Shown: positions 1-8,328 of the stretch, piece after piece
Layout: the number at the start of each line of letters is the position of its first letter
Position numbering within the stretch: the stretch's first letter is position 1
Source: JBBQNJ01 sp038329845
GTDB lineage: Bacteria; Planctomycetota; Phycisphaerae; Tepidisphaerales; Tepidisphaeraceae
Direction of reading: 5' to 3'
DNA: 64,000 bases
Assembly: GCA_038329845.1 (NCBI GenBank)
Contig: JBBQNJ010000007.1
Location: forward strand, 1 to 64,000
Translations under genes and position numbers: made by a program
Notes under the pieces: generated by a model
Database searches by the model: none
Seen by the model: the letters and a program-made list of their open reading frames with translations, nothing else
Told to the model about the DNA's origin: nothing

Positions 1-169
1 GTAAGCATGGCGCTTGCCGTCCTTGGCTCGGTAACACCGTCGCAAGTACACACCAGAAGTCTACCACGCACCGGCGAGTGACTTGGTCTTCACTACATCG
101 CCTTTTGCATCCTCCAACGGCCAGGGTTGACAGGGATCGCCGATTCTCGGCTCGGAAAAATTATTTTAA

Positions 170-418
170 AGCGCGAACTGCGGAAGTTGGGTTAACGAAC
201 AGGCGATCTTCGGCCAAACCGCGCAAGGCCTCTCGATTCCCGTCCACATGGTGCACGCGATAATTCTTGCAGTGGTGGGCGCCAAGACCAATGCGGGTGC
301 GGCGGGCGCGACGACCGTCAATGAGCTCACCCAAATGATGGTCTTGGGTCGGACGATTCCTATTGCCGAGTGCTGGGGGAATAAGAACAAGATGCGGAAG
401 CTGCTTGGATTGCCGTAA
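170..418 (+). other. possible C-terminal remnant of an unrecognised gene
   Basis: An open frame of about 82 codons runs from a stop at 167-169 to TAA at 416-418. It has no convincing ATG at its start (first in-frame ATG at 248) and its codon use is less G/C-biased than that of the neighbouring genes. The product ends in a Lys/Arg-rich tail. I do not recognise a family. It could be the eroded end of a gene whose 5' part has been lost, or chance. Confidence 0.2.
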
Positions 419-627
419 CGTCCAGGGGGTCACACAAGAAAAAAAGGTTCCAACAACAGAAAAGGTTGCAATTAGGATCAAACAGGACGCAAATCCTATC
501 GCCTCATATCACCCGGCGTTCGTCGTCTGACCACGGCCAAGGCGGACTTCATTGTTACCCGGGGCTGGGTCTCTATCAGCGGTTGCCAAACTTTCCGACG
601 ATCGAACACGGGACGAGCGCCGGAAGA

Positions 628-691
628 GGGACATGCAGAATATTCCCTCAGGCCATCCTACCCCGGTGGCGCAAAGTCCCGGGAATATTCT
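628..691. repeat. dispersed inverted-repeat element, copy 1
   Basis: The arms AGAATATTCCC (637-647) and GGGAATATTCT (681-691) are perfect inverted complements. The preceding GGGACAT and the following CCCTCAGGCC match copy 2 (8178-8282). The element lies just beyond the 3' end of the leftward nrfA gene. The rest of 419-718 holds no gene that I can support. Confidence 0.6.
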
Positions 692-718
692 GGATATCAT
701 CCGCACCCTCTCACCCGC

Positions 719-2404
719 TCACCTCTTATACGGCCCCGGGGGGGCCTTCTCCGTTTCGGTCACGCCTTCGACGGGCTTGGTGGCGGGCAGGGCGACGGGG
801 CTGGTGATCGGCTCGACGCGGATCCTCATCGCGACGGCCTGGCCTTGACGCGAGTGGTCGATGGATTCGGCGAGAATCCGCGCCGTCTCCTGGGCGGCGT
901 GGAATCCCATCGAGTTTTCCGCGTAGACATAATCCAGCCGCCACTGGCTCTTGCGCTGCTCATCGAAGGCCGGCTGCAACGCCGCATCGGTTGCCCCGCC
1001 GAGCCGGGCCTGTTTGATTGCGTCGAGCATGTCCACGTACGCAGCGCCCGAGGTGCTGATCAGGTGGCGGGTGCGGTCCTGAATCGTGGTGACGCGGGCG
1101 CGTAGCTCATCCTCGGGCACGGGATGGCAAACCTGGCAGGAACGGTTGACCATCAAGAGCGGGCTGCGAACCCAGTGATCGGACACCTTCATCGCGCCTT
1201 GGCGCATGTAGGGCATATGGCAATCGGCACAGGCGACGCCCGCGCGGGCGTGGGTGCCCTGGCTCCAGGTCTCGAACTCCGGATGTTGCGCCTTATAAAT
1301 TTTGGCGCCGGTCTCGCCGTGCTTGAAGTCAATGAACGGCGTGCCGTCGGGAAAGGTGGTTTTGTCGTAATAGGCTTCGATCTGCTCGACTTTCAGGCCG
1401 TTTCCCCAAGGAAAGAACAAGGTGGTCTTGGGCCCGCAGTAATACTCGACGTGGCATTGGCCGCAGACGAACGATCGCATTTCCTGGCGAGTCGCATCGA
1501 CGTTCGGATCGTACGGCTTGGCCCGGCTGCCCTCGCGCCAGCGCTCAATCGACGGCAGGTGGGGAACCGGGTCCTTGCTCTCGGCCAATTCGCGGATGCC
1601 GATCACGAACCCGGGCCGGGTGACGCGCAACTCCATGGTTCTCGGATCGTGGCAGTCCAGGCAGGAGACCGGATGGGCCTCGCCGAGTTTTGACTGCACC
1701 GCAAGGGCCTGCTGAGTGGTTGCGCCCTGGGGGATGTCAATTTTCGCCGGAACGCGATCGAGGCTCGTCGAGCCGTCGGGCGTCTTGAGCAGTTCGGCAT
1801 GGGCGTTGGAATAGCTCATGGCGCACATCAGCTCGAAGCCCTTCATCACCGAGGGCCACTGGAAGTCATACGGCCCGGCGGGCTGCAGTTTCAGCGCCTC
1901 ATTGCCCATCCGTCGCCAGGTCGGTGAGGCCGAGGCATGGCAATGCAGGCACGATCCCGGCTGGGATTTCTTGATCACCCGCTCGGTGGATTCCTGGTCG
2001 TGGAGCATGTAGGCGTGCCCGCGGCGGTCGCGGTAGTCGATGCTGAACGCGTACCCGGCGAACATGCGTTTGAGCCACGGGTCGCGGTCGAGTTTCTGGG
2101 CGGGCATCGCCTCGGAACCGCCGTAACGGGTCTGGGTGATGTCCACCGTGCGCTTGTACTGATCATATTCGCGCGGCCAGTTCTTGCCCCATTCGGCCGG
2201 ATCGCTGGTCGTCTCGGTCACCTCGACGAACTTCACGTAGGGGTTTTTCGCCTCCTGCTTGCGCTGAAAAATATTCACCAGCAACGCCGCCACGGCGGCG
2301 CTGAGCAGTGCGACGACCAGGACGACGACGACGAACGCCAAGACACCTCGCCGGCGCGAGGGCGGGGCGTCGGAGAGGGCGATAGGGGATTGATTCTCAG
2401 CCAT
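719..2404 (-). CDS. nrfA: ammonia-forming cytochrome c nitrite reductase, catalytic subunit
   Basis: This 561-residue protein has an uncleaved-looking N-terminal membrane helix (about residues 21-45) and five c-type haem motifs at 152-156, 248-252, 314-318, 392-396 and 423-427. NrfA reduces nitrite to ammonium with six electrons on the outer face of the cytoplasmic membrane. The HPEFETWSQG stretch (374-383), followed by a CADCHMPY haem site, is characteristic of the family. The first haem site is CLHCH, whereas classical NrfA has CxxCK at its catalytic haem, so this is the all-CxxCH type known in some NrfA. The gene lies 54 nt downstream of nrfH on the same strand, so the two form an nrfHA operon. 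ATG start. Confidence 0.93.
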   Translation of the reverse strand: MAENQSPIALSDAPPSRRRGVLAFVVVVLVVALLSAAVAALLVNIFQRKQEAKNPYVKFVEVTETTSDPAEWGKNWPREYDQYKRTVDITQTRYGGSEAMPAQKLDRDPWLKRMFAGYAFSIDYRDRRGHAYMLHDQESTERVIKKSQPGSCLHCHASASPTWRRMGNEALKLQPAGPYDFQWPSVMKGFELMCAMSYSNAHAELLKTPDGSTSLDRVPAKIDIPQGATTQQALAVQSKLGEAHPVSCLDCHDPRTMELRVTRPGFVIGIRELAESKDPVPHLPSIERWREGSRAKPYDPNVDATRQEMRSFVCGQCHVEYYCGPKTTLFFPWGNGLKVEQIEAYYDKTTFPDGTPFIDFKHGETGAKIYKAQHPEFETWSQGTHARAGVACADCHMPYMRQGAMKVSDHWVRSPLLMVNRSCQVCHPVPEDELRARVTTIQDRTRHLISTSGAAYVDMLDAIKQARLGGATDAALQPAFDEQRKSQWRLDYVYAENSMGFHAAQETARILAESIDHSRQGQAVAMRIRVEPITSPVALPATKPVEGVTETEKAPPGPYKR

Positions 2405-2458
2405 GATGCAGTCTCCTGGAACAAACCGGCAGTCCGACTCTCGGCGATGATCGCTCGA

Positions 2459-2938
2459 TCATCGTCTTGGTCCGTGACCCACATTGGAATGACAATGTAC
2501 GCACTTCACCGCGTCCTTGGCGGTGGTCGAGCCGACCACGATCTCATGCACGAAGTCACCATGGCACCGCAGGCACGCTTCCTGAAGGATCGCGGCGTTC
2601 TTCGGCTTGATCATGATCGGCTGGTGGAAGTCCATGAACGTAAAACCCTTGGAATGGTGGTAACCATTTTCGGCCTTGGCAATGTACTTGGGGATAAAGT
2701 CGTGCGGCAGGTGGCAATCGATGCACTTGGCAAAGGCGTGATGGCCGGATTTCTGCCACGAATCGTAAACGTCGTTCATGACGTGGCAGTTGTTGCAAGC
2801 GCGAGGATCGGTGGAAAAATAGCTGAGTCCCTCGGCGTAATTAAAGGTGAACCCCCCCACGCCCGCCAAGGCACCGATCATCAGGCTCAGGATCAGGACC
2901 GAGGGGCGCAGGCCCAGTATTCGTCGCCGTGATTTCAC
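2459..2938 (-). CDS. nrfH: cytochrome c nitrite reductase small subunit, quinol dehydrogenase
   Basis: Starting at GTG 2938 gives 159 residues, the usual NrfH length. An AAGGAG ribosome site lies about 11 nt upstream, and a longer in-frame extension upstream has no family features. One N-terminal membrane helix (residues 10-30) is followed by four haem c motifs at 48-52, 72-76, 122-126 and 146-150. The first reads CNNCHVM, the Met-ligated haem typical of NrfH. NapC/NirT-family NrfH takes electrons from menaquinol and passes them to NrfA, encoded immediately downstream. Confidence 0.9.
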   Translation of the reverse strand: MKSRRRILGLRPSVLILSLMIGALAGVGGFTFNYAEGLSYFSTDPRACNNCHVMNDVYDSWQKSGHHAFAKCIDCHLPHDFIPKYIAKAENGYHHSKGFTFMDFHQPIMIKPKNAAILQEACLRCHGDFVHEIVVGSTTAKDAVKCVHCHSNVGHGPRR

Positions 2939-3261
2939 TCGGGCATGCGCTCCTTCCCAACGACCGCGGGTGCGACCGGCCAACGACGCCGGGGGAATCC
3001 GTAACTCGGATGCGATTATCGCTTTGAAGCGGCCTGCTGCATAGGGGCAACCGCCCGAGATTTTTCGATCGGATGAATAGGATGTCCAAGTCCGATTCAT
3101 CGGCTCGGCGGGCGGGGGAGTCAGCGGAAATCCCCCGTGCCGGATGCGTTTATTGCAGGCGTTGGAAAATAGCCGCGCACGCCGGGACGATTTAAGAGTA
3201 GAGCAAAGGGGCGAACCACGCCGCGGCCTGGAGCCCAAGCGTAGAGAGGATCGACGGTTCA
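2939..3261. promoter_or_regulatory. divergent intergenic region with an inverted repeat
   Basis: This 323-nt region separates nrfH (leftward) from the RidA-like gene (rightward) and holds no credible gene. An inverted repeat, GGATGAAT (3071-3078) and ATTCATC (3095-3101) with a 16-nt spacer, is a candidate operator or hairpin. I could not match it to a known regulator consensus such as FNR or NsrR. Confidence 0.3.
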
Positions 3262-4353
3262 GTGCGAACACATGAATTCCATAGCGATTCGGGCGGATTG
3301 CGGGAGGTATACGTCACCCTCGCCGCCGGACCAGGCGACAGCGCCGAAGCGATCTTCGCCGCCGGGCGCGACGCGGTGGCGCGGCATAGCGGGCGAATCT
3401 GGCATCAACGCGCCTTCGTGCCGAGCGGGCAATGGCAGGCGTGGCGTTCTGCGATGGGGGATGATGCGCCGCTGACGCATTGCCTTGACGCCGGGGCCGA
3501 GCAAGAGGTCGGCGGGCTGCAAATTCATGCGATCGCCGGCGAATGCGGCTGGACGGCCCTGGGCAATGGCGATGGGCCAAGCGGTTGGATGATCGAGCAC
3601 CAGGGCTGGCGTTGGGCGGCGACGGGAGGATTGCTCGCCGCCGATCGCGCCACCGGGCCGGAGCAAACGCAGGGGGCCTTCGAGCGGGCCGAGGCGCTGC
3701 TGCGCCCGATCGGGATGGGGCTGCAAAATGTGGCGCGGACCTGGATTTTTCTCGATCGCATCCTCGACTGGTACACGCCGTTCAATCACGCCCGAAATGC
3801 GTTGTTCATCGAGCGCGGGCTGCTGAAGCGCGGAGCCGACACCGATGCCTCGCGCGTCCCGGCCAGTACAGGGATGGGCCTGGCCCCGGTGCCACTGGGG
3901 CGGCTGTCGCTGGAGGTTTTCGCGGCCATGGTGCCGCCCGGGGAATCCCGGCAGGCGATCGAGCGCTATGCCGCGGCGGGAAAGCAGCGCAGCGCCTACG
4001 AATACGGCGCGGCGTTCGCGCGGGGTTCGACGGCAATCACGCCCGCGGGAAAAACCGTTTTCGTCTCCGGCACCGCGGCGATCGACGCTGCCGGCAGCAC
4101 CTGCTTCGTGAATGATCCGGTAAGCCAAATCCGCATGACGATGGAAAACGTGCTGGCGGTGCTGTGCGACACCGGCGCCGATCTGCGGAGCGTGGTCCAG
4201 GCGATCGCGTACTGCAAAAACCCCGAGGTCGCGCGGATTTTCAACGACGGCTGGGGCCGGGAAGTCGACTGGCCGTGGATCGTGGCGCACGGCGACGTCT
4301 GCCGCGAGGATCTGCTGTTCGAAGTCGAGGCGACGGCGCTAATCCCGGCCTGA
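3262..4353 (+). CDS. RidA/YjgF-superfamily protein, possibly chorismatase-like (FkbO/Hyg5 type)
   Basis: The 363-residue product starts at GTG with AGAGAGGA about 12 nt upstream. Its last 100 or so residues look like a RidA/YjgF domain: a VFVSGTAAID strand-turn, then a segment ending with a glutamate near EVEATALIPA. A single RidA domain is about 130 residues. This protein is almost three times longer, and the N-terminal two thirds may be a second, divergent domain, as in the FkbO/Hyg5 chorismatases that use the same fold. No partner gene nearby identifies the substrate. The last codons overlap the first unit of a hairpin repeat array. The family assignment is moderate and the enzymatic role is unknown. 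Confidence 0.6.
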   Translation: MRTHEFHSDSGGLREVYVTLAAGPGDSAEAIFAAGRDAVARHSGRIWHQRAFVPSGQWQAWRSAMGDDAPLTHCLDAGAEQEVGGLQIHAIAGECGWTALGNGDGPSGWMIEHQGWRWAATGGLLAADRATGPEQTQGAFERAEALLRPIGMGLQNVARTWIFLDRILDWYTPFNHARNALFIERGLLKRGADTDASRVPASTGMGLAPVPLGRLSLEVFAAMVPPGESRQAIERYAAAGKQRSAYEYGAAFARGSTAITPAGKTVFVSGTAAIDAAGSTCFVNDPVSQIRMTMENVLAVLCDTGADLRSVVQAIAYCKNPEVARIFNDGWGREVDWPWIVAHGDVCREDLLFEVEATALIPA

Positions 4354-4496
4354 AAACCGTCAGGCGCCGGCGCTAATCCCGGCCTGAAAACCGTCAGGCG
4401 CCGGCGATGAACCCGGCCTGAAAGCCGTCAGGCACCGGCGATGAACCCGGCCTGAAAGTCGTCAGGCGCTAACCCGGCATGAAACCCTTAGGCACC
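4335..4496. repeat. array of 34-bp tandem repeats, each containing a hairpin
   Basis: Four full 34-bp units (4335-4368, 4369-4402, 4403-4436, 4437-4470) are followed by a degenerate partial unit (4471-4496). Units 1 and 2 are identical. Each full unit carries a short stem of GCCTGA paired with TCAGGC around a loop of about 6 nt. The first unit supplies the stop codon of the rightward RidA-like gene, and the last overlaps the stop codon of the leftward def gene. The array therefore fills the whole space between two convergent genes, where it may act in both directions as a terminator. Confidence 0.85.
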
Positions 4497-5081
4497 GGCG
4501 CGGCGGCGGGGTTTGGGCTTGGCGCTCTTCACGGCCTTGGGACGCGAAGGCAGCGCCCCATATTCGGCGATGTAACGATCTTCCAGCTCCTTCATCGCCT
4601 TGCGGTGCGCGAGCTTTCCCAGCGGCCCCATCTTGTCGATCAGCAGAATGCCGTCGAGGTGATCCACCTCGTGCTGCCAGATTCGCGCGAGGTAGCCGCT
4701 GGCGATTTCTTCGATGACCTTTCCCTCAAGATCGCGCGCCTTGATCTTCAAACCGCGGCTCCGCAGGACATTCACATTGATCCGCGGCAGGCTCAAGCAA
4801 CCCTCTTCGGCTTCGTCATCGCCTTCGGGGTCGCTCAGCACCGGACTGACGTAGACGCGATCATCCTTCGGATCGCCGCTGTGATTCATCACGAACAGGC
4901 GAAGATTGATCCCCACCTGCGGGGCCGCCAGCCCGACGCCCTTGGCCGCCCGCATCAGCTCGAACATTCGAGCCGCCAGGGTCCGCAAGCCATCGTCGAA
5001 TGACTCCACGGGAAGACTCAACTTTTTCAGCCGAGGATCAGGCCACAGGACGATGCGAAGATCGGCGTATGGTTGGGGCAT
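4488..5081 (-). CDS. def: peptide deformylase
   Basis: From the ATG at 5081 the product is 197 residues, with all three deformylase motifs: GVGLAAPQVG (48-57), EGCLS (93-97, metal ligand Cys95) and QHEVDH (136-141, two metal His and the catalytic Glu). It removes the formyl group from the initiator Met of new proteins in the cytoplasm. A longer in-frame extension upstream is low-complexity and is not conserved-looking. The C-terminal tail is Lys/Arg/Pro-rich and runs into the adjacent repeat array. Confidence 0.95.
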   Translation of the reverse strand: MPQPYADLRIVLWPDPRLKKLSLPVESFDDGLRTLAARMFELMRAAKGVGLAAPQVGINLRLFVMNHSGDPKDDRVYVSPVLSDPEGDDEAEEGCLSLPRINVNVLRSRGLKIKARDLEGKVIEEIASGYLARIWQHEVDHLDGILLIDKMGPLGKLAHRKAMKELEDRYIAEYGALPSRPKAVKSAKPKPRRRAGA

Positions 5082-5153
5082 GGGGATCGGCGACAACGAA
5101 CAACGGCGTCGATAAAAAAACGCGCCGGCGTGACCGCCGCCAGCAGCGTTCAC

Positions 5154-5285
5154 GGGCGGATCATAACCGCGCGGGCGGATCAGAACCGCGCAGGCAACTC
5201 GGAACCGCGCAGGCAGCTCAGAACCTCGCGGGCGGAACAGAACCCGCAGATGCGGCCAGGACCGCAGGGGCGGTCTGAGGCCGCT
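5154..5285. repeat. 19-bp tandem repeat array
   Basis: About seven units of 19 bp (one is 18 bp) run from 5154 to 5285. The first two units differ at one base and later units are more diverged. Typical cores are GGGCGGATCAGAACCGCGC and AGGCAACTCGGAACCGCGC. The array fills the space between the def start and the 3' end of the downstream metalloprotease gene. No gene is present here. Confidence 0.8.
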
Positions 5286-8038
5286 TAAGCATCCGGGGCC
5301 GGCGGAAGGACGATATCCACCACGTCCGGTTCCTCGCTGTCATCGTGCCAGTATCGCAGTCGCAGCGTGGTGGCTGCGGCGCGATAGCCCGGCAGAGGCA
5401 GCGGGGCGATCGCTGCCAGGCGGACGAACCGCACGGCATCGACCACCACCCGACCATTGGCACCGGCGTTGGAGAACATCACGCTGCCGTTGGTTCCGGC
5501 ATTGAAATTATAGACCCCCGCCACCACCCAGGTGGCGCCGAAAATCTGCTGGTTAAATGTCGAGGTCGTCGTTCCGTTGTCGTGCTGGACCGTCACCGGC
5601 ACGTTGGTGGCGCGATCCTGCGCCGCCGTCCAACGCAGCGATACCTGATACGTGCCGGCCTGCGGGAACGTCGGCAGGAAAGTGTAGCTGCTGTTGCCAT
5701 CACCCGCGGCGTTGTCCTGGAGATAATCAAGATTGTAGAAACCGCTGATCGACTTCTTGCTGGTCCAGGTGCCGACACGGACGACGTTGTCGTAAATGTT
5801 GTCGATGGTGACGGTGGTGCCGCCGGGATCGGTGGTTGCGGTGGCGACGTTGGTGTAGTCGCTCACACCGGCACTGTTGTAAGCGCGGACGCGGAAGTAG
5901 TACTTCACCCCCGCGGCAAGGTTCGCGCCGACATATTTCACGCGATCGGCCTCGCGGATGTAGGCCACCTGCGTCCAATGCTCGTTGTCGGTGCTGCGAT
6001 CGATCAGCACGCCCGATTCGTTGTTGGCGAAATCGCTCCAGGTAAGCCGGATTTTCGTCTCGGAAATCGAGGTGGCGACCAGATCCTTAGGTGCCGCGGG
6101 CGGATCGACGTTGCCGACGCGGACGAAGCGGATGGCGTCGGCGACAACGGTGCCGTTGGTCCCTTCGGTCGAGATCGTCACGCTGGCGGTGTTGTTGGCG
6201 ATGATCGGGAACTCGCCCAATAGCACCCACTGCCCGCCCATCTGCTGCTGGTCCACCGTGATCGTCTGCGATCCCCCGGCGTAGTTGATGGTGATCGGAA
6301 CGTTGGTGGCGCGATCCGGGCCTTCAATCCAGTCGGCGTAAATCATGTAATTGCCGGAGAACGGCAGTTCCGGGCGGTATCGCACCGACTTCAGGCCCTT
6401 GCCGTCGTTGGCGTCGGTGAGGAAGTCGGCCCCCCATTGTCCGGTGCCGCCGCTGGCCACAGTCCAGGATCCTGTGATCGTCGCCGCGGCATCCACGTTG
6501 TCCACCACGAACTCACTAAGCGCCCGCATCCCGAAGTTTTGCTGCGGGATCTGCTCTCCGGCGGCGAGTGTGACGGTATAGAAGCCGGATGCGGGAGTTG
6601 AAATCACGAATCCCGGGCGATCGGTGAGTCGAATGGTGTACGTTCCGGCGGGAAGCCCGGCGAATGCGTACAGACCTTGGTTGGTGGTCACGGTCGTCAA
6701 CTCGCCGGTGTCGAGGGCGCCGTTGTTGTTCGCATCCACATAGGCGGTGAACCCGCCGAGCGCCTGCTCGCCGCCGGCCTTGAAGCCATCGTCATTGGAA
6801 TCAAGGAAGACGAATCCGGAAACCGATGCGCCGATGTCGTATCCCAGCAGGGCCATCGCCCGTTGATCGGTGGAGCTCCAGGTCATCTGGATCCCGGTTC
6901 CCGGCGCTGTCGGGTCCATCATGCCGATCTGCACGCCGGTGTCGGCATCGTCCTTCCAGTGGCTGGCCTGGTGGCCGTCACCGGTGTAGGTCCCGGTGGA
7001 CAGCGGCACATCGCCGACGGTGAGGCCGGGAATGTTGAACCCGGTGCCGGCATAGATTCCGTCGTAGAACACTTGGTCATTGACGTAATTGCCGGTCGTC
7101 AAGAGCCGTTGGGCCGTCGAGAAATTCGACTGTCCCTGCCCGGGAGCCATGCGGAACAGGTCCATCGGGTTGGGCGACACAGCGCGGGTATAACTGCTGA
7201 CCACCAGCGCGTAATCGACCTCATCGGCTTTGCTGACGAATCCCAGGCCGTGAACGATTTCGTGGATCACCACGCCGGTGAAGTCGTACTGCCCGGCGTT
7301 GATCCCATCGGAACGGTTGTAGTCGAATGCGAAATCGGAGCTGAAAACCATGTCCATGTCGCGCCGGACGGCCGGGTCATACTGCGAGAGCGGGCCGGTC
7401 TGAAGCGTGGCCGGATCGACCCCCAGCGCCATGAGGTTGGCGCGGTTCGCGTCGATCAGGCCGGTGAACGTGAATACCCCCTTGCCGTCGTTGGGAAAGA
7501 CCGGACTGAAGTCGGCCCTGAGCGGCAAGCGGGAAAGCAGCGATTGCTCGTCCAACGCCGCGTCGGAGATCATCAGCCCGCGCACTTCGTCGTACGGCCG
7601 CTCGACCGAGACCGAGCCGGTCTGGCCGAGGATTCCCGGGCCAAGCGACGCGATATCGGCATCGACGACGACCGTGATCGGATCGGAGAAGATCGATTCG
7701 AGGAAGAGCGCCGCCTGATCAAACGCCGCCGACGCCGCCGGATTGGCGGCCAGATTGGCGCCCTTTTTCAAAACGATGTCGAAGCCGCTTGCGTTGGCCT
7801 GTCGCGGTGCCGAGGCGTTCAACCGCATGGGTGCCGACGCCGGATCGTATTGCACGACATCGCGGGTGCGAACGATTGTGGCCCCGGGGAAGAGCTGGTC
7901 GTTATAGGAATAGCTCGCCACCGATAACAGCCGGCGTTCTTCCAGCAATTCGACGAGCGGGCGGCGAAATTGATGTTGGCGCGACGCAGCGCGGGAAACC
8001 AGGCGATTGAGCCAGCCGGAAAGCGTGGGAGCGGGCAT
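5285..8038 (-). CDS. secreted multidomain zinc metalloprotease-like protein with LEERRLLS segment
   Basis: ATG at 8038, preceded by GGAAGGA, gives 917 residues. The N-terminus has the LEERRLLS segment (32-39), a planctomycete-type motif found near the start of exported proteins. A HEIVHGLGF zinc-protease motif (HExxH at 259-263) sits in the N-terminal 400 residues. After it come an SdrD-B/carboxypeptidase-regulatory-like sandwich (about 405-505), a golvesin/Xly-type domain (510-641), a fibronectin type III domain (645-737) and a second golvesin-like domain (743-873). This architecture suggests an extracellular protease or adhesin. The substrate is unknown. No C-terminal anchor is obvious. Confidence 0.8.
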   Translation of the reverse strand: MPAPTLSGWLNRLVSRAASRQHQFRRPLVELLEERRLLSVASYSYNDQLFPGATIVRTRDVVQYDPASAPMRLNASAPRQANASGFDIVLKKGANLAANPAASAAFDQAALFLESIFSDPITVVVDADIASLGPGILGQTGSVSVERPYDEVRGLMISDAALDEQSLLSRLPLRADFSPVFPNDGKGVFTFTGLIDANRANLMALGVDPATLQTGPLSQYDPAVRRDMDMVFSSDFAFDYNRSDGINAGQYDFTGVVIHEIVHGLGFVSKADEVDYALVVSSYTRAVSPNPMDLFRMAPGQGQSNFSTAQRLLTTGNYVNDQVFYDGIYAGTGFNIPGLTVGDVPLSTGTYTGDGHQASHWKDDADTGVQIGMMDPTAPGTGIQMTWSSTDQRAMALLGYDIGASVSGFVFLDSNDDGFKAGGEQALGGFTAYVDANNNGALDTGELTTVTTNQGLYAFAGLPAGTYTIRLTDRPGFVISTPASGFYTVTLAAGEQIPQQNFGMRALSEFVVDNVDAAATITGSWTVASGGTGQWGADFLTDANDGKGLKSVRYRPELPFSGNYMIYADWIEGPDRATNVPITINYAGGSQTITVDQQQMGGQWVLLGEFPIIANNTASVTISTEGTNGTVVADAIRFVRVGNVDPPAAPKDLVATSISETKIRLTWSDFANNESGVLIDRSTDNEHWTQVAYIREADRVKYVGANLAAGVKYYFRVRAYNSAGVSDYTNVATATTDPGGTTVTIDNIYDNVVRVGTWTSKKSISGFYNLDYLQDNAAGDGNSSYTFLPTFPQAGTYQVSLRWTAAQDRATNVPVTVQHDNGTTTSTFNQQIFGATWVVAGVYNFNAGTNGSVMFSNAGANGRVVVDAVRFVRLAAIAPLPLPGYRAAATTLRLRYWHDDSEEPDVVDIVLPPAPDA

Positions 8039-8140
8039 GGGAACAGTCCTTCCAGAAATCAAGGTTTGCAAAAGCACCCGGAGTGTACCCCGAGCCCGGC
8101 CCGAGGCAAAGAACCGCGCCCGCCATCGCCAAGCCGTGGG

Positions 8141-8185
8141 GGGACATCGGGGACGCACGGGGACATCGGGGACGCACGGGGACAT
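8141..8185. repeat. short tandem repeat of a 19-bp unit
   Basis: The unit GGGGACATCGGGGACGCAC occurs about two and a half times directly upstream of the dispersed inverted repeat, between the protease start and mlaD. No coding sequence is supported in 8039-8328. Confidence 0.6.
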
Positions 8186-8282
8186 TCAGAATAACCCCTC
8201 CGGCCGTCCACCCCCCCTCCCCGAGAGCGATCCACCCTGGGGGGCGATTCAACCCCGCCGGCGACGCCCGCGGGAATATTCT
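8178..8282. repeat. dispersed inverted-repeat element, copy 2
   Basis: The left arm AGAATAACCCC (8188-8198) and the right arm GGGAATATTCT (8272-8282) flank a spacer containing GATTCAACCCC (8246-8256). Copy 3 (38399-38496) shares that spacer word and the right arm. The element lies just downstream of the leftward mlaD gene. Confidence 0.65.
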
Positions 8283-8328
8283 AATTGTCGCCATCTCGGC
8301 GGTGCCGCTGGGATCGGGTGGCGACCGA

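Noticed and set aside
78..807. Small open frames on both strands in the first 800 bases
   Set aside because: None has a ribosome site, a family pattern or the codon bias of neighbours. Only one fragment (170-418) was worth a low-confidence mention.
6677..7927. Long open frame on the + strand opposite the metalloprotease gene
   Set aside because: It is the antisense shadow of the protease gene, with no ribosome site or recognisable domain.
8246..8256. T-arm-like GATTCAACCCC as part of a tRNA
   Set aside because: No acceptor or anticodon stem could be formed around it, and the same word recurs in copy 3 of the dispersed element.
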